Below are positions 53,557 to 61,378 of a stretch of DNA of 64,000 nucleotides, one piece after another. Source of the DNA: CADEFQ01 sp050185195 (GTDB lineage Bacteria > Pseudomonadota > Gammaproteobacteria > Steroidobacterales > Steroidobacteraceae); contig JBFWZQ010000007.1 in the NCBI GenBank assembly GCA_050185195.1, positions 1-64,000 of the forward strand, given 5' to 3'. Every line of letters starts with the position of its first letter. Positions within the stretch are counted from its first letter, which is position 1. The notes beneath the pieces were generated by a model. That model saw only the letters and a program-made list of their open reading frames with translations, made no database searches and was not told where the DNA came from. Position numbers and translations under genes: made by a program.

Positions 53557-53949
53557 ATGCAAGTGCTGCTTCCCCCCGGCTGGCAGCGGCCGAAGGGTTA
53601 TTCGAACGGCGTCGCCGCGAGCGGCCGCCAGGTTTTCGTCGCCGGCATGATCGGCTGGGATGCCGAGGGCCGCTTCCCGAGCGACGACTTCGCCGACCAG
53701 GTGCGGCTCGCGCTGCAGAACATCGTCGCGGTGCTGGGCGTAGCGGGCGCGCGTCCGGAGCACATCGTGCGCATGACCTGGTACGTGACGGACAAGCAGG
53801 AGTACCTTGCCGCCGGCAAGGAGGTCGGTCGCGCGTTCCGCGAGGTGATCGGCGCCTACAACGCGGCGATGACCGCCGTCGAGGTGCGCGCGCTGATGGA
53901 GGATCGGGCGAAGGTCGAGATCGAGGCGACGGCGGTCATCCCGGACTGA
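53557..53949 (+). CDS. RidA/YjgF-family enamine/imine deaminase
   Basis: 130 residues, full length. PKGYSNGVAASGRQVFVAGMIGWDAEGRFPSDDFADQVRLALQNI and the block ARPEHIVRMTWYVTDKQEYL are family hallmarks; IEATAVIPD ends it, although the usual VEIEA-V-A variant is seen. The conserved Arg is in IVRMTWYV. RidA proteins hydrolyse reactive enamines and imines, which supports a nitrogen-containing substrate for the operon. Its last 14 bp overlap the convergent glucan synthase gene. Confidence 0.88.
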   Translation: MQVLLPPGWQRPKGYSNGVAASGRQVFVAGMIGWDAEGRFPSDDFADQVRLALQNIVAVLGVAGARPEHIVRMTWYVTDKQEYLAAGKEVGRAFREVIGAYNAAMTAVEVRALMEDRAKVEIEATAVIPD

Positions 53950-56548
53950 GCCGCCACGCACGATCCCCGCCCATCAGGCGCGCAGGCAACGCAAACGCGC
54001 TCACGAGCGAGGTGATGATCGTCGCCGCATAGGGCACCGACTGGATCATCAGCACGACGATCCACGCGAGCCGGTCGGGGCTGTCCATCTGCGGCGTGTG
54101 CGCGACGCCCCACGCACAGAGCCACAGCGCGAGCATGAGCAGCGCTTCCTCGCGCGCGGCATTGAGCGCCGTGCGCACGCGGTGTTTCGCCGCCTGCTTC
54201 GGCGTCCTGAAGAAAGGCTCGTTGCGGGTGAAGAGCCCCTTCACGACCGCGAGGCCGATCGTGTGCGAGAGCGCGAGCCCGGCGATCGCCGCCGCGAAGG
54301 TCTGGCGCCAGCCCGCGCCGACCCGGGCCTGGTACAGGTGCAGCAGCTTCGCCAGCTTGAAAGTGAAGAGCGACAACGGCAGCACCGCGAACATGGCGAG
54401 CGGCGGGTCGACCCGCCCCGGCGCATACACCATCGCGGCCGACCAGCCGAGCGCGGCGATATTGAACAGCACGTTGAAGCCGTCGGCGACCCAGGGCAGC
54501 CAGCCGGCGATGAAGTGGTAGCGCTGGCCCGTCGTCAGCACGCCACCGCCCGAGAAGAGCAGTTGCGCGTGCTCCTTCAGGATCTGCATGGCACCGTAGG
54601 CCCAGCGGAAGCGCTGCTTCTTGAAGTCGATGAAGGTGTCGGGAATCAGGCCACGACCGTAGGACTTCGGCGTATAGACGGCTTCATAGCCGGCCTCGAA
54701 CACCCGCAATCCCAGTTCGGCGTCCTCGGTGATGCACCACTCGGCCCAACCGCCGACGGTGCCGAGCAGCGAGCGGCGCACCATCGTCATGGTGCCGTGC
54801 TGGATGATCGCGTTGCGCTCGTTGCGCGTCACCATGCCGATCTGGAAGAAGCCGCGGTATTCCGCGTGGCACATGGCCTTGAAGGCATTCTCGGCGCCGT
54901 CGCGATAGTCCTGCGGGGCCTGCACGATGCCGACGTGGCGGTTCGCGAAACAGGGTGCGAGGTCGGCGAGCCAGGCTGGATCGACGACATAGTCGCTGTC
55001 GATCACGGCGACCACTTCCGCGTCGGGCGCCGTGTGCGCGAGCGCGAAATTGAGCGCGCCGGCCTTGAAGCCCGCGAGCGGCGCGACATGGAAGAACCGG
55101 AAGCGCGGGCCGAGCGCGGCGCAGTGCGCCTCCACCGGGCGCCACACGGCCTCGTCCTTCGTGTTGTTGTCGATCACGAGCACTTCGAAGTCCGGGTAGT
55201 CGAGCCGCGCGAGCGCGTCCAGCGTCTCGATCAGCATGTCGGGCGGCTCGTTGTACGCCGGCACGTGGATCGACACCTTGGGTCGTGCATCGCCGCCCTC
55301 GAGCAGCAACTGCGCGGCAAGCCGCCGCCGCCCCACGACCCATTGCGCCTCGGCCCATTCGTGCGCCTCGGCGAGCAGCACGGCGATCACGCCGATCATG
55401 CCGACGCAGAGCAGCACGCCGACGATCACGCTCGTCGCCGTGAAATACTGCTGCGTGAACTGGTAGAACACCCAGACCGCGATGGTCGCGGTGGGAAAGA
55501 CGATCACCGCGAGGAAACTGCGGCCGCGCTTCCTGAGCGTCGCGCTGTTGAGGTACAGCAGCGCCAGGATGAAGAGCGCGACGAGCACGGACACGGTGGC
55601 GAGCACCTGCCACTGCGGCACCCGCACGATCGGCGCGGTGAACTCGAACTTCGGCTGGCGATCGACGTCGTAGATGCCCCAGTACGCGCCGACCGCCCCT
55701 TCGAAGGTGGCCTTCCACGGCTGGTCGAAGGCTTCCATCAGGTAGTAGATGTAACCTTCCGACTCCGCGCGCTGCAGGAAGCGGCGCAGGAACAGCGCCT
55801 CGTTGGCCATCGAGGCGACCGCGCCCTCGCGCGTGCGGCCGTTGCTGGGCCAGCCGACCTCGCCGATGATGATCGGCTTGCCCGGAAACCGCGCCCGCAC
55901 CTGCTCGTAGCGCTGCACGGAAAACCCGACCGCCTGGTCGACCGGCACGCCTTCCCAGTAGGGCAGCAGGTGGATCGCGATGAAATCCACGTGCTCGGCC
56001 AACCCGGGATTCGCGAGCCAGACATGCCAGGGTTCGGCCGTGCCGACCGGCTGGCGGATCGCCGCGCGCGCCCGATCGAGGTACGCGTACATCTCGTCGA
56101 GCGGCACGTCGCCGCGCAGCACGACTTCGTTGCCTACCAGCACGCGCACGACGTTGTGGTGGGTGCGCGCAAGCGAGATCGCGCCGTCGAGCTCGCGTTC
56201 GTTCGACACGCGGTTCGAGTCGACCCAGGCACCGAGCGCGACGTTGATGTCGTGCTTCTCGGCGAGTCGCGGCACGGCGCCGAGCGGTCCGAGCGTGCTG
56301 TAGGTGCGCACGGCGTTCGTCTTGCCGGACAGCAGCGCGAGGTCGCTGTCGATCCTCGCCTCCGTCGGCATGCGCTGCAGGGCCGGATCCTCGCCCTGCG
56401 CGAACGGCGAAAATGCGAAGCCCTGGATGCGCGCCGGCCAGGGCGGCTCGGGCGTCGGGCGATTCATCATCGCCCACAGGACGAACGTGAGCGCGGCGAA
56501 TCCGGCTGCGATCAGCAGCCCTGCAAGGCGTGCGCGCTTGTCGGGCAT
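53936..56548 (-). CDS. GH17-GT2 fusion, beta-glucan synthase
   Basis: 870 residues from ATG 56546-56548. An N-terminal membrane anchor (LLIAAGFAALTFVLWAMM) is followed by a GH17-like domain (about 40-305) with both catalytic Glu regions: VRVLVGNEVVLRGD (E141) and PIIIGEVGWPSNGR (E230). Membrane helices (about 315-385) precede a GT2 domain, with VSIHVPAYNEPPDMLIETLDAL, VIDSDYVVDPAWL, ITEDAELGLR and the QRFRWAYG acceptor motif. More membrane helices follow to the end. The architecture is that of NdvB-type proteins that polymerise and transglycosylate beta-glucans of the periplasm. It could supply the glycan modified by the LTA-synthase-like protein at 13.5 kb (speculative). Confidence 0.9.
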   Translation of the reverse strand: MPDKRARLAGLLIAAGFAALTFVLWAMMNRPTPEPPWPARIQGFAFSPFAQGEDPALQRMPTEARIDSDLALLSGKTNAVRTYSTLGPLGAVPRLAEKHDINVALGAWVDSNRVSNERELDGAISLARTHHNVVRVLVGNEVVLRGDVPLDEMYAYLDRARAAIRQPVGTAEPWHVWLANPGLAEHVDFIAIHLLPYWEGVPVDQAVGFSVQRYEQVRARFPGKPIIIGEVGWPSNGRTREGAVASMANEALFLRRFLQRAESEGYIYYLMEAFDQPWKATFEGAVGAYWGIYDVDRQPKFEFTAPIVRVPQWQVLATVSVLVALFILALLYLNSATLRKRGRSFLAVIVFPTATIAVWVFYQFTQQYFTATSVIVGVLLCVGMIGVIAVLLAEAHEWAEAQWVVGRRRLAAQLLLEGGDARPKVSIHVPAYNEPPDMLIETLDALARLDYPDFEVLVIDNNTKDEAVWRPVEAHCAALGPRFRFFHVAPLAGFKAGALNFALAHTAPDAEVVAVIDSDYVVDPAWLADLAPCFANRHVGIVQAPQDYRDGAENAFKAMCHAEYRGFFQIGMVTRNERNAIIQHGTMTMVRRSLLGTVGGWAEWCITEDAELGLRVFEAGYEAVYTPKSYGRGLIPDTFIDFKKQRFRWAYGAMQILKEHAQLLFSGGGVLTTGQRYHFIAGWLPWVADGFNVLFNIAALGWSAAMVYAPGRVDPPLAMFAVLPLSLFTFKLAKLLHLYQARVGAGWRQTFAAAIAGLALSHTIGLAVVKGLFTRNEPFFRTPKQAAKHRVRTALNAAREEALLMLALWLCAWGVAHTPQMDSPDRLAWIVVLMIQSVPYAATIITSLVSAFALPARLMGGDRAWRLSPG

Positions 56549-56558
56549 GGCGCGCGCG

Positions 56559-56978
56559 TCACCACGCGCCCGAGTTCGGCAGGGACGCCCACGGCTCGGC
56601 GGGCGCACGCGCGTCGCCCCGCTGCAACAGCTCGATCGAAATGCCGTCCGGCGAACGCACGAACGCCATGCGCCCGTCGCGCGGCGGGCGGTTGATCGTC
56701 ACGCCGAGCGCGGCCAGGCGCGCGCATGCCGCGTAGATGTCGTCGACCGCATAGGCGAGATGGCCGAAGTTGCGCCCGCCCGTGTACGCCTCGGGGTCCC
56801 AGTTGTGCGTCAGCTCGACCTGCGCGTCCTCGTCGCCGGGGGCGGCGAGGAACACGAGCGTGTAACGGCCCCGCGGCTCTTCCTTGCGCCGTATTTCCCT
56901 GAGCCCGAGGCCATCGCAATAGAAACGCAACGACGCCGCGAGGTCCGAGACGCGCACCATCGTATGCAGGTATTTCAG
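56559..56978 (-). CDS. gloA: Glyoxalase I (lactoylglutathione lyase), non-ATG start likely
   Basis: About 139 residues. All four metal ligands of GloA are seen: His in YLHTMVRV, Glu in QVELTHNW, His in FGHLAYAV, and Glu in ISIELLQRG. It converts the methylglyoxal-glutathione hemithioacetal to S-lactoylglutathione. The start is uncertain. The first in-frame ATG inside the domain (56958-56960) would remove the essential His. The upstream ATG at 57039-57041 overlaps the acetolactate synthase by 53 bp. A CTG at 56976-56978 with GAGGGG 6 nt upstream, just past the ilvB stop, fits best. Confidence 0.85.
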   Translation of the reverse strand: MKYLHTMVRVSDLAASLRFYCDGLGLREIRRKEEPRGRYTLVFLAAPGDEDAQVELTHNWDPEAYTGGRNFGHLAYAVDDIYAACARLAALGVTINRPPRDGRMAFVRSPDGISIELLQRGDARAPAEPWASLPNSGAW

Positions 56979-56988
56979 GACAGGCCCC

Positions 56989-58845
56989 TCAGAACATTTC
57001 GGACGGATCCGGCGCGGCCGGGGCCGTTGCCGGCATGGCATTCCTCGACACGATGAATTCGCCGGTGATCATTTTGTCATAGGACTGCCCGGGACCGACC
57101 ATCGGGTAGACGCCGGCGTCCGGATCGATCACCACCTCGAGGAAAGCAGGCCCCTCGTGGGCGAGGAACTCGCCGATCACGCGCGGCACGTCGGCCTTGC
57201 GATCGAGGCGCACCGCGTAGCCGAAGCCGTCGGCCTGCGCGGCCTTCACGAAATCCTTCTTGTGCAGCGACTTGTCGCTCGCCGACAGCCGCCCCTTGAA
57301 GAAGAGCTTCTGCCACTGCTTGACCATGCCATCGCCGAAATTGTTCAGCACGATGACCTTGACCGGCAGGCCGTAGGTGGTCGCGGTCTCGAGCTCGCCG
57401 ATGTTCATGCGCACGCTCGCGTCGCCGTCGATGTCGATCACGAGGCGGCCTGGATTCGCGACCTGCGCGCCGATGGCTGCGGGCAGCCCGAAGCCCATGG
57501 TCCCCATGCTGCCGGACGTGAGCCACTGGCGGGGCTCGCGGAACTCGCAATACTGGGCGGCCCACATCTGGTGCTGCCCGACGCCCGTCGACACGATGGC
57601 GGTGCCCCGCGTGAGGCGTGCGATCTCCTCGATCACGTAATACGGCTGGATCAGCGGGCTCTCGCGGTCGTAGTTCATCGCGTGCACGCGGCGCAGTTCG
57701 CCGAGCTCGGCGCGCCACGGGGCGTGGTCCGCCTGCACGCCGAGGCGCCGACCGGCCGCCGTGAGGGCCACGAGCGCCTCGCACAGCGGACCGACGTGGC
57801 TCCACTGCACGCGCTTGACCTTGTCGATTTCCGCGCGGTCGATATCGAACTGCGCAATCGCCCGCGCGTTGGCGGCGAAACGCTGCGGATCGCCGGCGAC
57901 CCGGTCGTCGAAGCGCGCGCCGACCGCGATCAGGAAATCGCAGTCCTCGACGGCGTAGTTCGCAAACGCCGCGCCGTGCATGCCGAGCATGCGCAGGCAC
58001 AGCGGATCGGCGGTATCCATCGCGCCGATGCCCATCAGGGTCGTGACCACCGGGACATCGAACGCCGCGGCGAATTCGCGCAACGCCGCCGAGGCCCCGC
58101 CGTTGACGACGCCGCCACCGGCATAGACGAGCGGACGCTTCGCCGCCGCCAGCAGCTCGAAGAAACGCGCGGCATCGGGTTCCGCCAGCGCACACGCAGC
58201 CGACTGGCCCATGCGCCGGCGATAACCCGGTATCGGCAGCGTGCCGTGGCCGCAATACACGCCCTGCCAGTTCTGCACGTCCTTCGGCACGTCGATCACC
58301 ACGGGCCCGGGACGGCCGGTGCGGGCGACCTCGAACGCGGTGCGCACGGTGGCCTCGAGCTTCGCGGGATCGGTCACGAGGAACACGTGCTTCGCGACGG
58401 CGCCCATGATCGAGGCGACGGGCGCTTCCTGGAACGCGTCCGAACCGATCGCCGCCGTGGGCACCTGGCCGCAGATCACGACGATCGGCACCGAGTCAGC
58501 CATGCAGTCGCGGATCGGGGTGACGGTGTTGGTGGCGCCGGGGCCCGAGGTCACGAGCGCGACCCCGACCCGGCCGCTCGAGCGCGCGTAACCCGCCGCC
58601 ATGAAGCCGGCGCCCTGCTCGTTCGCCGGCACGATCAGCGGGACCTGGCGCCCACCGTCGCGCTGCTGTGCCTCGTTGTAGAGGAACACGGCGTCGTAGG
58701 TCGGCAGGATCGCCCCGCCGCTGTAGCCGAAGATCGCGGAAGTCCCCTCGTCGGCGATGACCTGCACGATCATCTGCGCCCCCGTCATGGACTGTCCGGC
58801 CAGCGGATGGGTCGGCGGGCGGGGCATGATGACCGTGTCACTCAT
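56989..58845 (-). CDS. ilvB: Acetolactate synthase catalytic subunit
   Basis: 618 residues from ATG 58843-58845. AHAS features: EGTSAIFGYSGGAILPTYDA, PANEQGAGFMAAGYARSSGRVGVALVTSGPGATN (activating Glu), GQVPTAAIGSDAFQEAP, TGRPGPVVIDVPKDVQ, and the ThDP/Mg site in the GDASVRMNIGELETATTYGLPVKVIVLNN region. It makes acetolactate or acetohydroxybutyrate for branched-chain amino acids. The regulatory subunit gene lies 127 bp away on the opposite strand, whereas an ilvB-ilvN tandem is usual. The glyoxalase gene follows on the same strand. Confidence 0.93.
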   Translation of the reverse strand: MSDTVIMPRPPTHPLAGQSMTGAQMIVQVIADEGTSAIFGYSGGAILPTYDAVFLYNEAQQRDGGRQVPLIVPANEQGAGFMAAGYARSSGRVGVALVTSGPGATNTVTPIRDCMADSVPIVVICGQVPTAAIGSDAFQEAPVASIMGAVAKHVFLVTDPAKLEATVRTAFEVARTGRPGPVVIDVPKDVQNWQGVYCGHGTLPIPGYRRRMGQSAACALAEPDAARFFELLAAAKRPLVYAGGGVVNGGASAALREFAAAFDVPVVTTLMGIGAMDTADPLCLRMLGMHGAAFANYAVEDCDFLIAVGARFDDRVAGDPQRFAANARAIAQFDIDRAEIDKVKRVQWSHVGPLCEALVALTAAGRRLGVQADHAPWRAELGELRRVHAMNYDRESPLIQPYYVIEEIARLTRGTAIVSTGVGQHQMWAAQYCEFREPRQWLTSGSMGTMGFGLPAAIGAQVANPGRLVIDIDGDASVRMNIGELETATTYGLPVKVIVLNNFGDGMVKQWQKLFFKGRLSASDKSLHKKDFVKAAQADGFGYAVRLDRKADVPRVIGEFLAHEGPAFLEVVIDPDAGVYPMVGPGQSYDKMITGEFIVSRNAMPATAPAAPDPSEMF

Positions 58846-58972
58846 CGGGGGTCGTTTCACTCGTCGCAAGGGGGACCTGAAAGACTAGCAGCTTGCCGGC
58901 GGCGCGCAAATCCGCACCGCTGCCGCGGCCGTCCGGTGTATTCTCATGGGCGCTCCTGATTGCCGGAAATCC

Positions 58973-59473
58973 ATGCGTCATATCATCGCGATCCTCCTGC
59001 AGAACGAGGCGGGCGCGCTTACGCGCGTCGCCGGCCTCTTCTCCACCCGCAACTACAACATCGAGTCGCTCTCGGTCGCCGCGACCGACGACCCCACGGT
59101 TTCGCGCATCACGCTCGTCACGCGCGGCTCGGACGCCGTGCTGCACCAGATCGCGAACCAGCTCCTGAAGCTGATCGACGTCGTGGCGGTTGAAGACCTG
59201 ACGGACGGCGAGCACATCGAGCGCGAGCTGGCGCTGCTCAAGCTGCGCCTCGCTCCCGGGGACACCGACGCCGTGCGCGGCTACGTCGTGCGCGCGGGCG
59301 GGCGGGTGCTCGACCCCGCGCCCGACGGGTTCGTCGTCGAGCTCACCGCGAGCGAGGCCGAGATCAACGAGTTCATCACCGGCCTTGCGCAGCACAGCGA
59401 AGCGCTCGAGGTCGTGCGCAGCGGTGCACTCGGCGTCGGCCGGACCGGTCGCAGCCTGCGCCTCGTGAGGTAG
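58973..59473 (+). CDS. ilvN: Acetolactate synthase regulatory subunit
   Basis: 166 residues from ATG 58973. The N-terminal ACT domain is clear: HIIAILLQNEAGALTRVAGLFSTRNYNIESLSVAATDDPTVSRITLV, then QIANQLLKLIDVVAVEDLT. The C-terminal ALS-ss domain follows (ERELALLKLRLAP to EVVRSGALGVGRTGRSLRL). It binds valine for feedback control of IlvB. It is divergent from ilvB and only 4 bp before the DapA-like gene, so it appears to be cotranscribed with hydroxyproline-degradation genes. Confidence 0.92.
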   Translation: MRHIIAILLQNEAGALTRVAGLFSTRNYNIESLSVAATDDPTVSRITLVTRGSDAVLHQIANQLLKLIDVVAVEDLTDGEHIERELALLKLRLAPGDTDAVRGYVVRAGGRVLDPAPDGFVVELTASEAEINEFITGLAQHSEALEVVRSGALGVGRTGRSLRLVR

Positions 59474-59477
59474 CCCC

Positions 59478-60434
59478 ATGACGATCCCCTGGCGCGACGT
59501 GTTCCCGGCGATGACCACGCAGTTCCATCGCGACGAGTCGCTCGACCTCGACGCGACCGGCCGCCACATCGAGCGGATGATCGCGAGCGGCGCCTCGGGC
59601 CTCGTGATGCTCGGCTCGCTCGGCGAGAACGCCGCGCTCACGCCGGAGGAGAAACGGCGTGTCGTCTCGGCGGCGCTCGAGGCCGCCGCGGGGCGCGTGC
59701 CCGTCGTCGCCACCGTGGTGGAAACGAGCACCGCGGCGGCGAAACAATACGCACGCGACATGGAACGCATCGGCGCCGACGGCCTCATGCTGCTGCCGGC
59801 CATGATCTACCGCGCCGACGCGCGCGAAACGATGTTGCACTATCGCGACGTGGCACGCGCGACCCAGCTGCCGATCATCTGCTACAACAATCCGCTCGCC
59901 TACCACGTCGACATCACGCCCGCGATGTTCGCCGAACTCGCCGAGGTGTCGAACCTCGTCGCGATCAAGGAATCCTCGGGCGACGTGCGCCGCCTCACCG
60001 ACCTGCGCAACGCGGTCGGCGACCGCTACGTGCTGTTCGCGGGCGTCGACGACCTCGCGCTCGAGAGCGCGGTGCTGGGCGCCGACGGCTGGATCGCCGG
60101 CATCGGCCTCGCCTTTCCGGAGGAGAACCAGCGCCTGTGGGACCTGGCCGTGGCGCGCGAAATCGACGCGGCGCTGCCGCTCTATCGCTGGTTCACGCCG
60201 CTCGCGCACCTCGACACGCACGTGAAGTTCGTGCAGTACATCAAGCTCGCGATCCAGGAAGCCGGTCTCGGCGCCGAATGGGTGCGCGCGCCGCGCCGCG
60301 TGCTCGTCCACGAGGAGCGCCGGCGCATCCTGAAGGTCATCCACGCCGGGCTCGAGGGCCGGCCGAAGCCGCCGGCCGCGCCTGGCAAGCCCCCCGCGCC
60401 GAAGGCGCGCGGGCCGCGGTCGCGCGCGCGCTGA
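59478..60434 (+). CDS. DapA-family aldolase, putative hydroxyproline-pathway deaminase
   Basis: 318 residues. Dihydrodipicolinate-synthase fold: GLVMLGSLGENAALTPEEKRRV, Tyr136 in ICYNNPLAYHVDIT and the Schiff-base Lys164 in VAIKESSGD. The next two genes encode 4-hydroxyproline epimerase and an FAD amino acid oxidase. This points to the pyrroline-4-hydroxy-2-carboxylate deaminase step of hydroxyproline degradation (known DapA-fold enzymes do this). The C-terminus carries an unusual Pro/Ala/Lys/Arg-rich tail (about residues 295-318), basic and probably disordered. The alternative is another DapA-like lyase. Confidence 0.82.
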   Translation: MTIPWRDVFPAMTTQFHRDESLDLDATGRHIERMIASGASGLVMLGSLGENAALTPEEKRRVVSAALEAAAGRVPVVATVVETSTAAAKQYARDMERIGADGLMLLPAMIYRADARETMLHYRDVARATQLPIICYNNPLAYHVDITPAMFAELAEVSNLVAIKESSGDVRRLTDLRNAVGDRYVLFAGVDDLALESAVLGADGWIAGIGLAFPEENQRLWDLAVAREIDAALPLYRWFTPLAHLDTHVKFVQYIKLAIQEAGLGAEWVRAPRRVLVHEERRRILKVIHAGLEGRPKPPAAPGKPPAPKARGPRSRAR

Positions 60435-60444
60435 CCGGTCGCCG

Positions 60445-61362
60445 ATGGAAATCCACGTCGTCGATTCGCACACCGGCGGCGAGCCGACGCGCGTCGTGAT
60501 CGACGGCGGACCGGTGTTGCACGGCACGCTCGCGCAACGCGTCGCCGAGTTGCGCCACCGTCACGACGGCTTTCGCACGACCGTCGTCGGCGAACCACGC
60601 GGCTCCGAGGCACTGGTGGGGGCGCTGCTCCAGCCACCCATGGACCCCGCATGCGCGGCCGGCGTCGTGTTCTTCGACAACGCGGGCTATCTCGGCATGT
60701 GCGGCCACGGCACCATCGGCACGGTGGTCACGCTCGCCTGGCTCGGCCGCCTGGCGCTCGGCGAGCACCGCATCGAGACCCCGGTGGGCATCGTCACCAC
60801 GACCCTGCACGACGCGAACACGGTGTCGGTGCGCAACGTGCCCGCCTTCCGGCACGCGCACGGCGTGCGCGTCGAAGTCGACGGCCACGGCTGGATCACG
60901 GGCGATGTCGCATGGGGCGGCAACTGGTTTTTCGTCTGCGAGGACCACGGCCAGGCGCTCGAGCTGGCGCGCGCGGCCGCACTCGGCGATTTCTGCGAGC
61001 GCGTGAAGCGCGCCCTCGTGCGCGCGGGGGTCACCGGCGCCGGCGGCGCGGAGATCGACCACGTCGAACTGTCCGATGAAAAATGCAACTTCGTGCTGTG
61101 CCCGGGAGGCGCCTACGACCGCTCGCCCTGCGGCACGGGCACGAGCGCGAAGGTGGCCTGCCTCGCCGCCGACGGCCGGCTGGCACCGGGCGCCGTGTGG
61201 CGCCAGGTGAGCATCACGGACAGCGTATTCGAGGCGCGCTACGAACGCGCGGGGGACCGCGTCATCCCGACGATCACCGGCCAGGCCTGGGTAACGGCCG
61301 AGTCGATGCTGGTCGTCGATCCGACCGACCCGCACCCACACGGCATCCGGCTCGCGCCATGA
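60445..61362 (+). CDS. 4-Hydroxyproline 2-epimerase (proline racemase family)
   Basis: 305 residues. The two catalytic cysteines are in MCGHGTIG (C86) and DRSPCGTGTSAK (C229), both in full family motifs. The N-terminus VVDSHTGGEPTRVVIDGGP is typical. It interconverts trans-4-hydroxy-L-proline and cis-4-hydroxy-D-proline. The oxidase for the D-form follows 16 bp later, which supports hydroxyproline rather than proline as substrate. Cytoplasmic. Confidence 0.9.
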   Translation: MEIHVVDSHTGGEPTRVVIDGGPVLHGTLAQRVAELRHRHDGFRTTVVGEPRGSEALVGALLQPPMDPACAAGVVFFDNAGYLGMCGHGTIGTVVTLAWLGRLALGEHRIETPVGIVTTTLHDANTVSVRNVPAFRHAHGVRVEVDGHGWITGDVAWGGNWFFVCEDHGQALELARAAALGDFCERVKRALVRAGVTGAGGAEIDHVELSDEKCNFVLCPGGAYDRSPCGTGTSAKVACLAADGRLAPGAVWRQVSITDSVFEARYERAGDRVIPTITGQAWVTAESMLVVDPTDPHPHGIRLAP

Positions 61363-61378
61363 CCGGGCGGGCGCCGCG

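Noticed and set aside
54098..56695. Plus-strand open frame of 865 codons
   Set aside because: Shadow of the GH17-GT2 gene; Arg/His/Glu-rich with no membrane segments or motifs.
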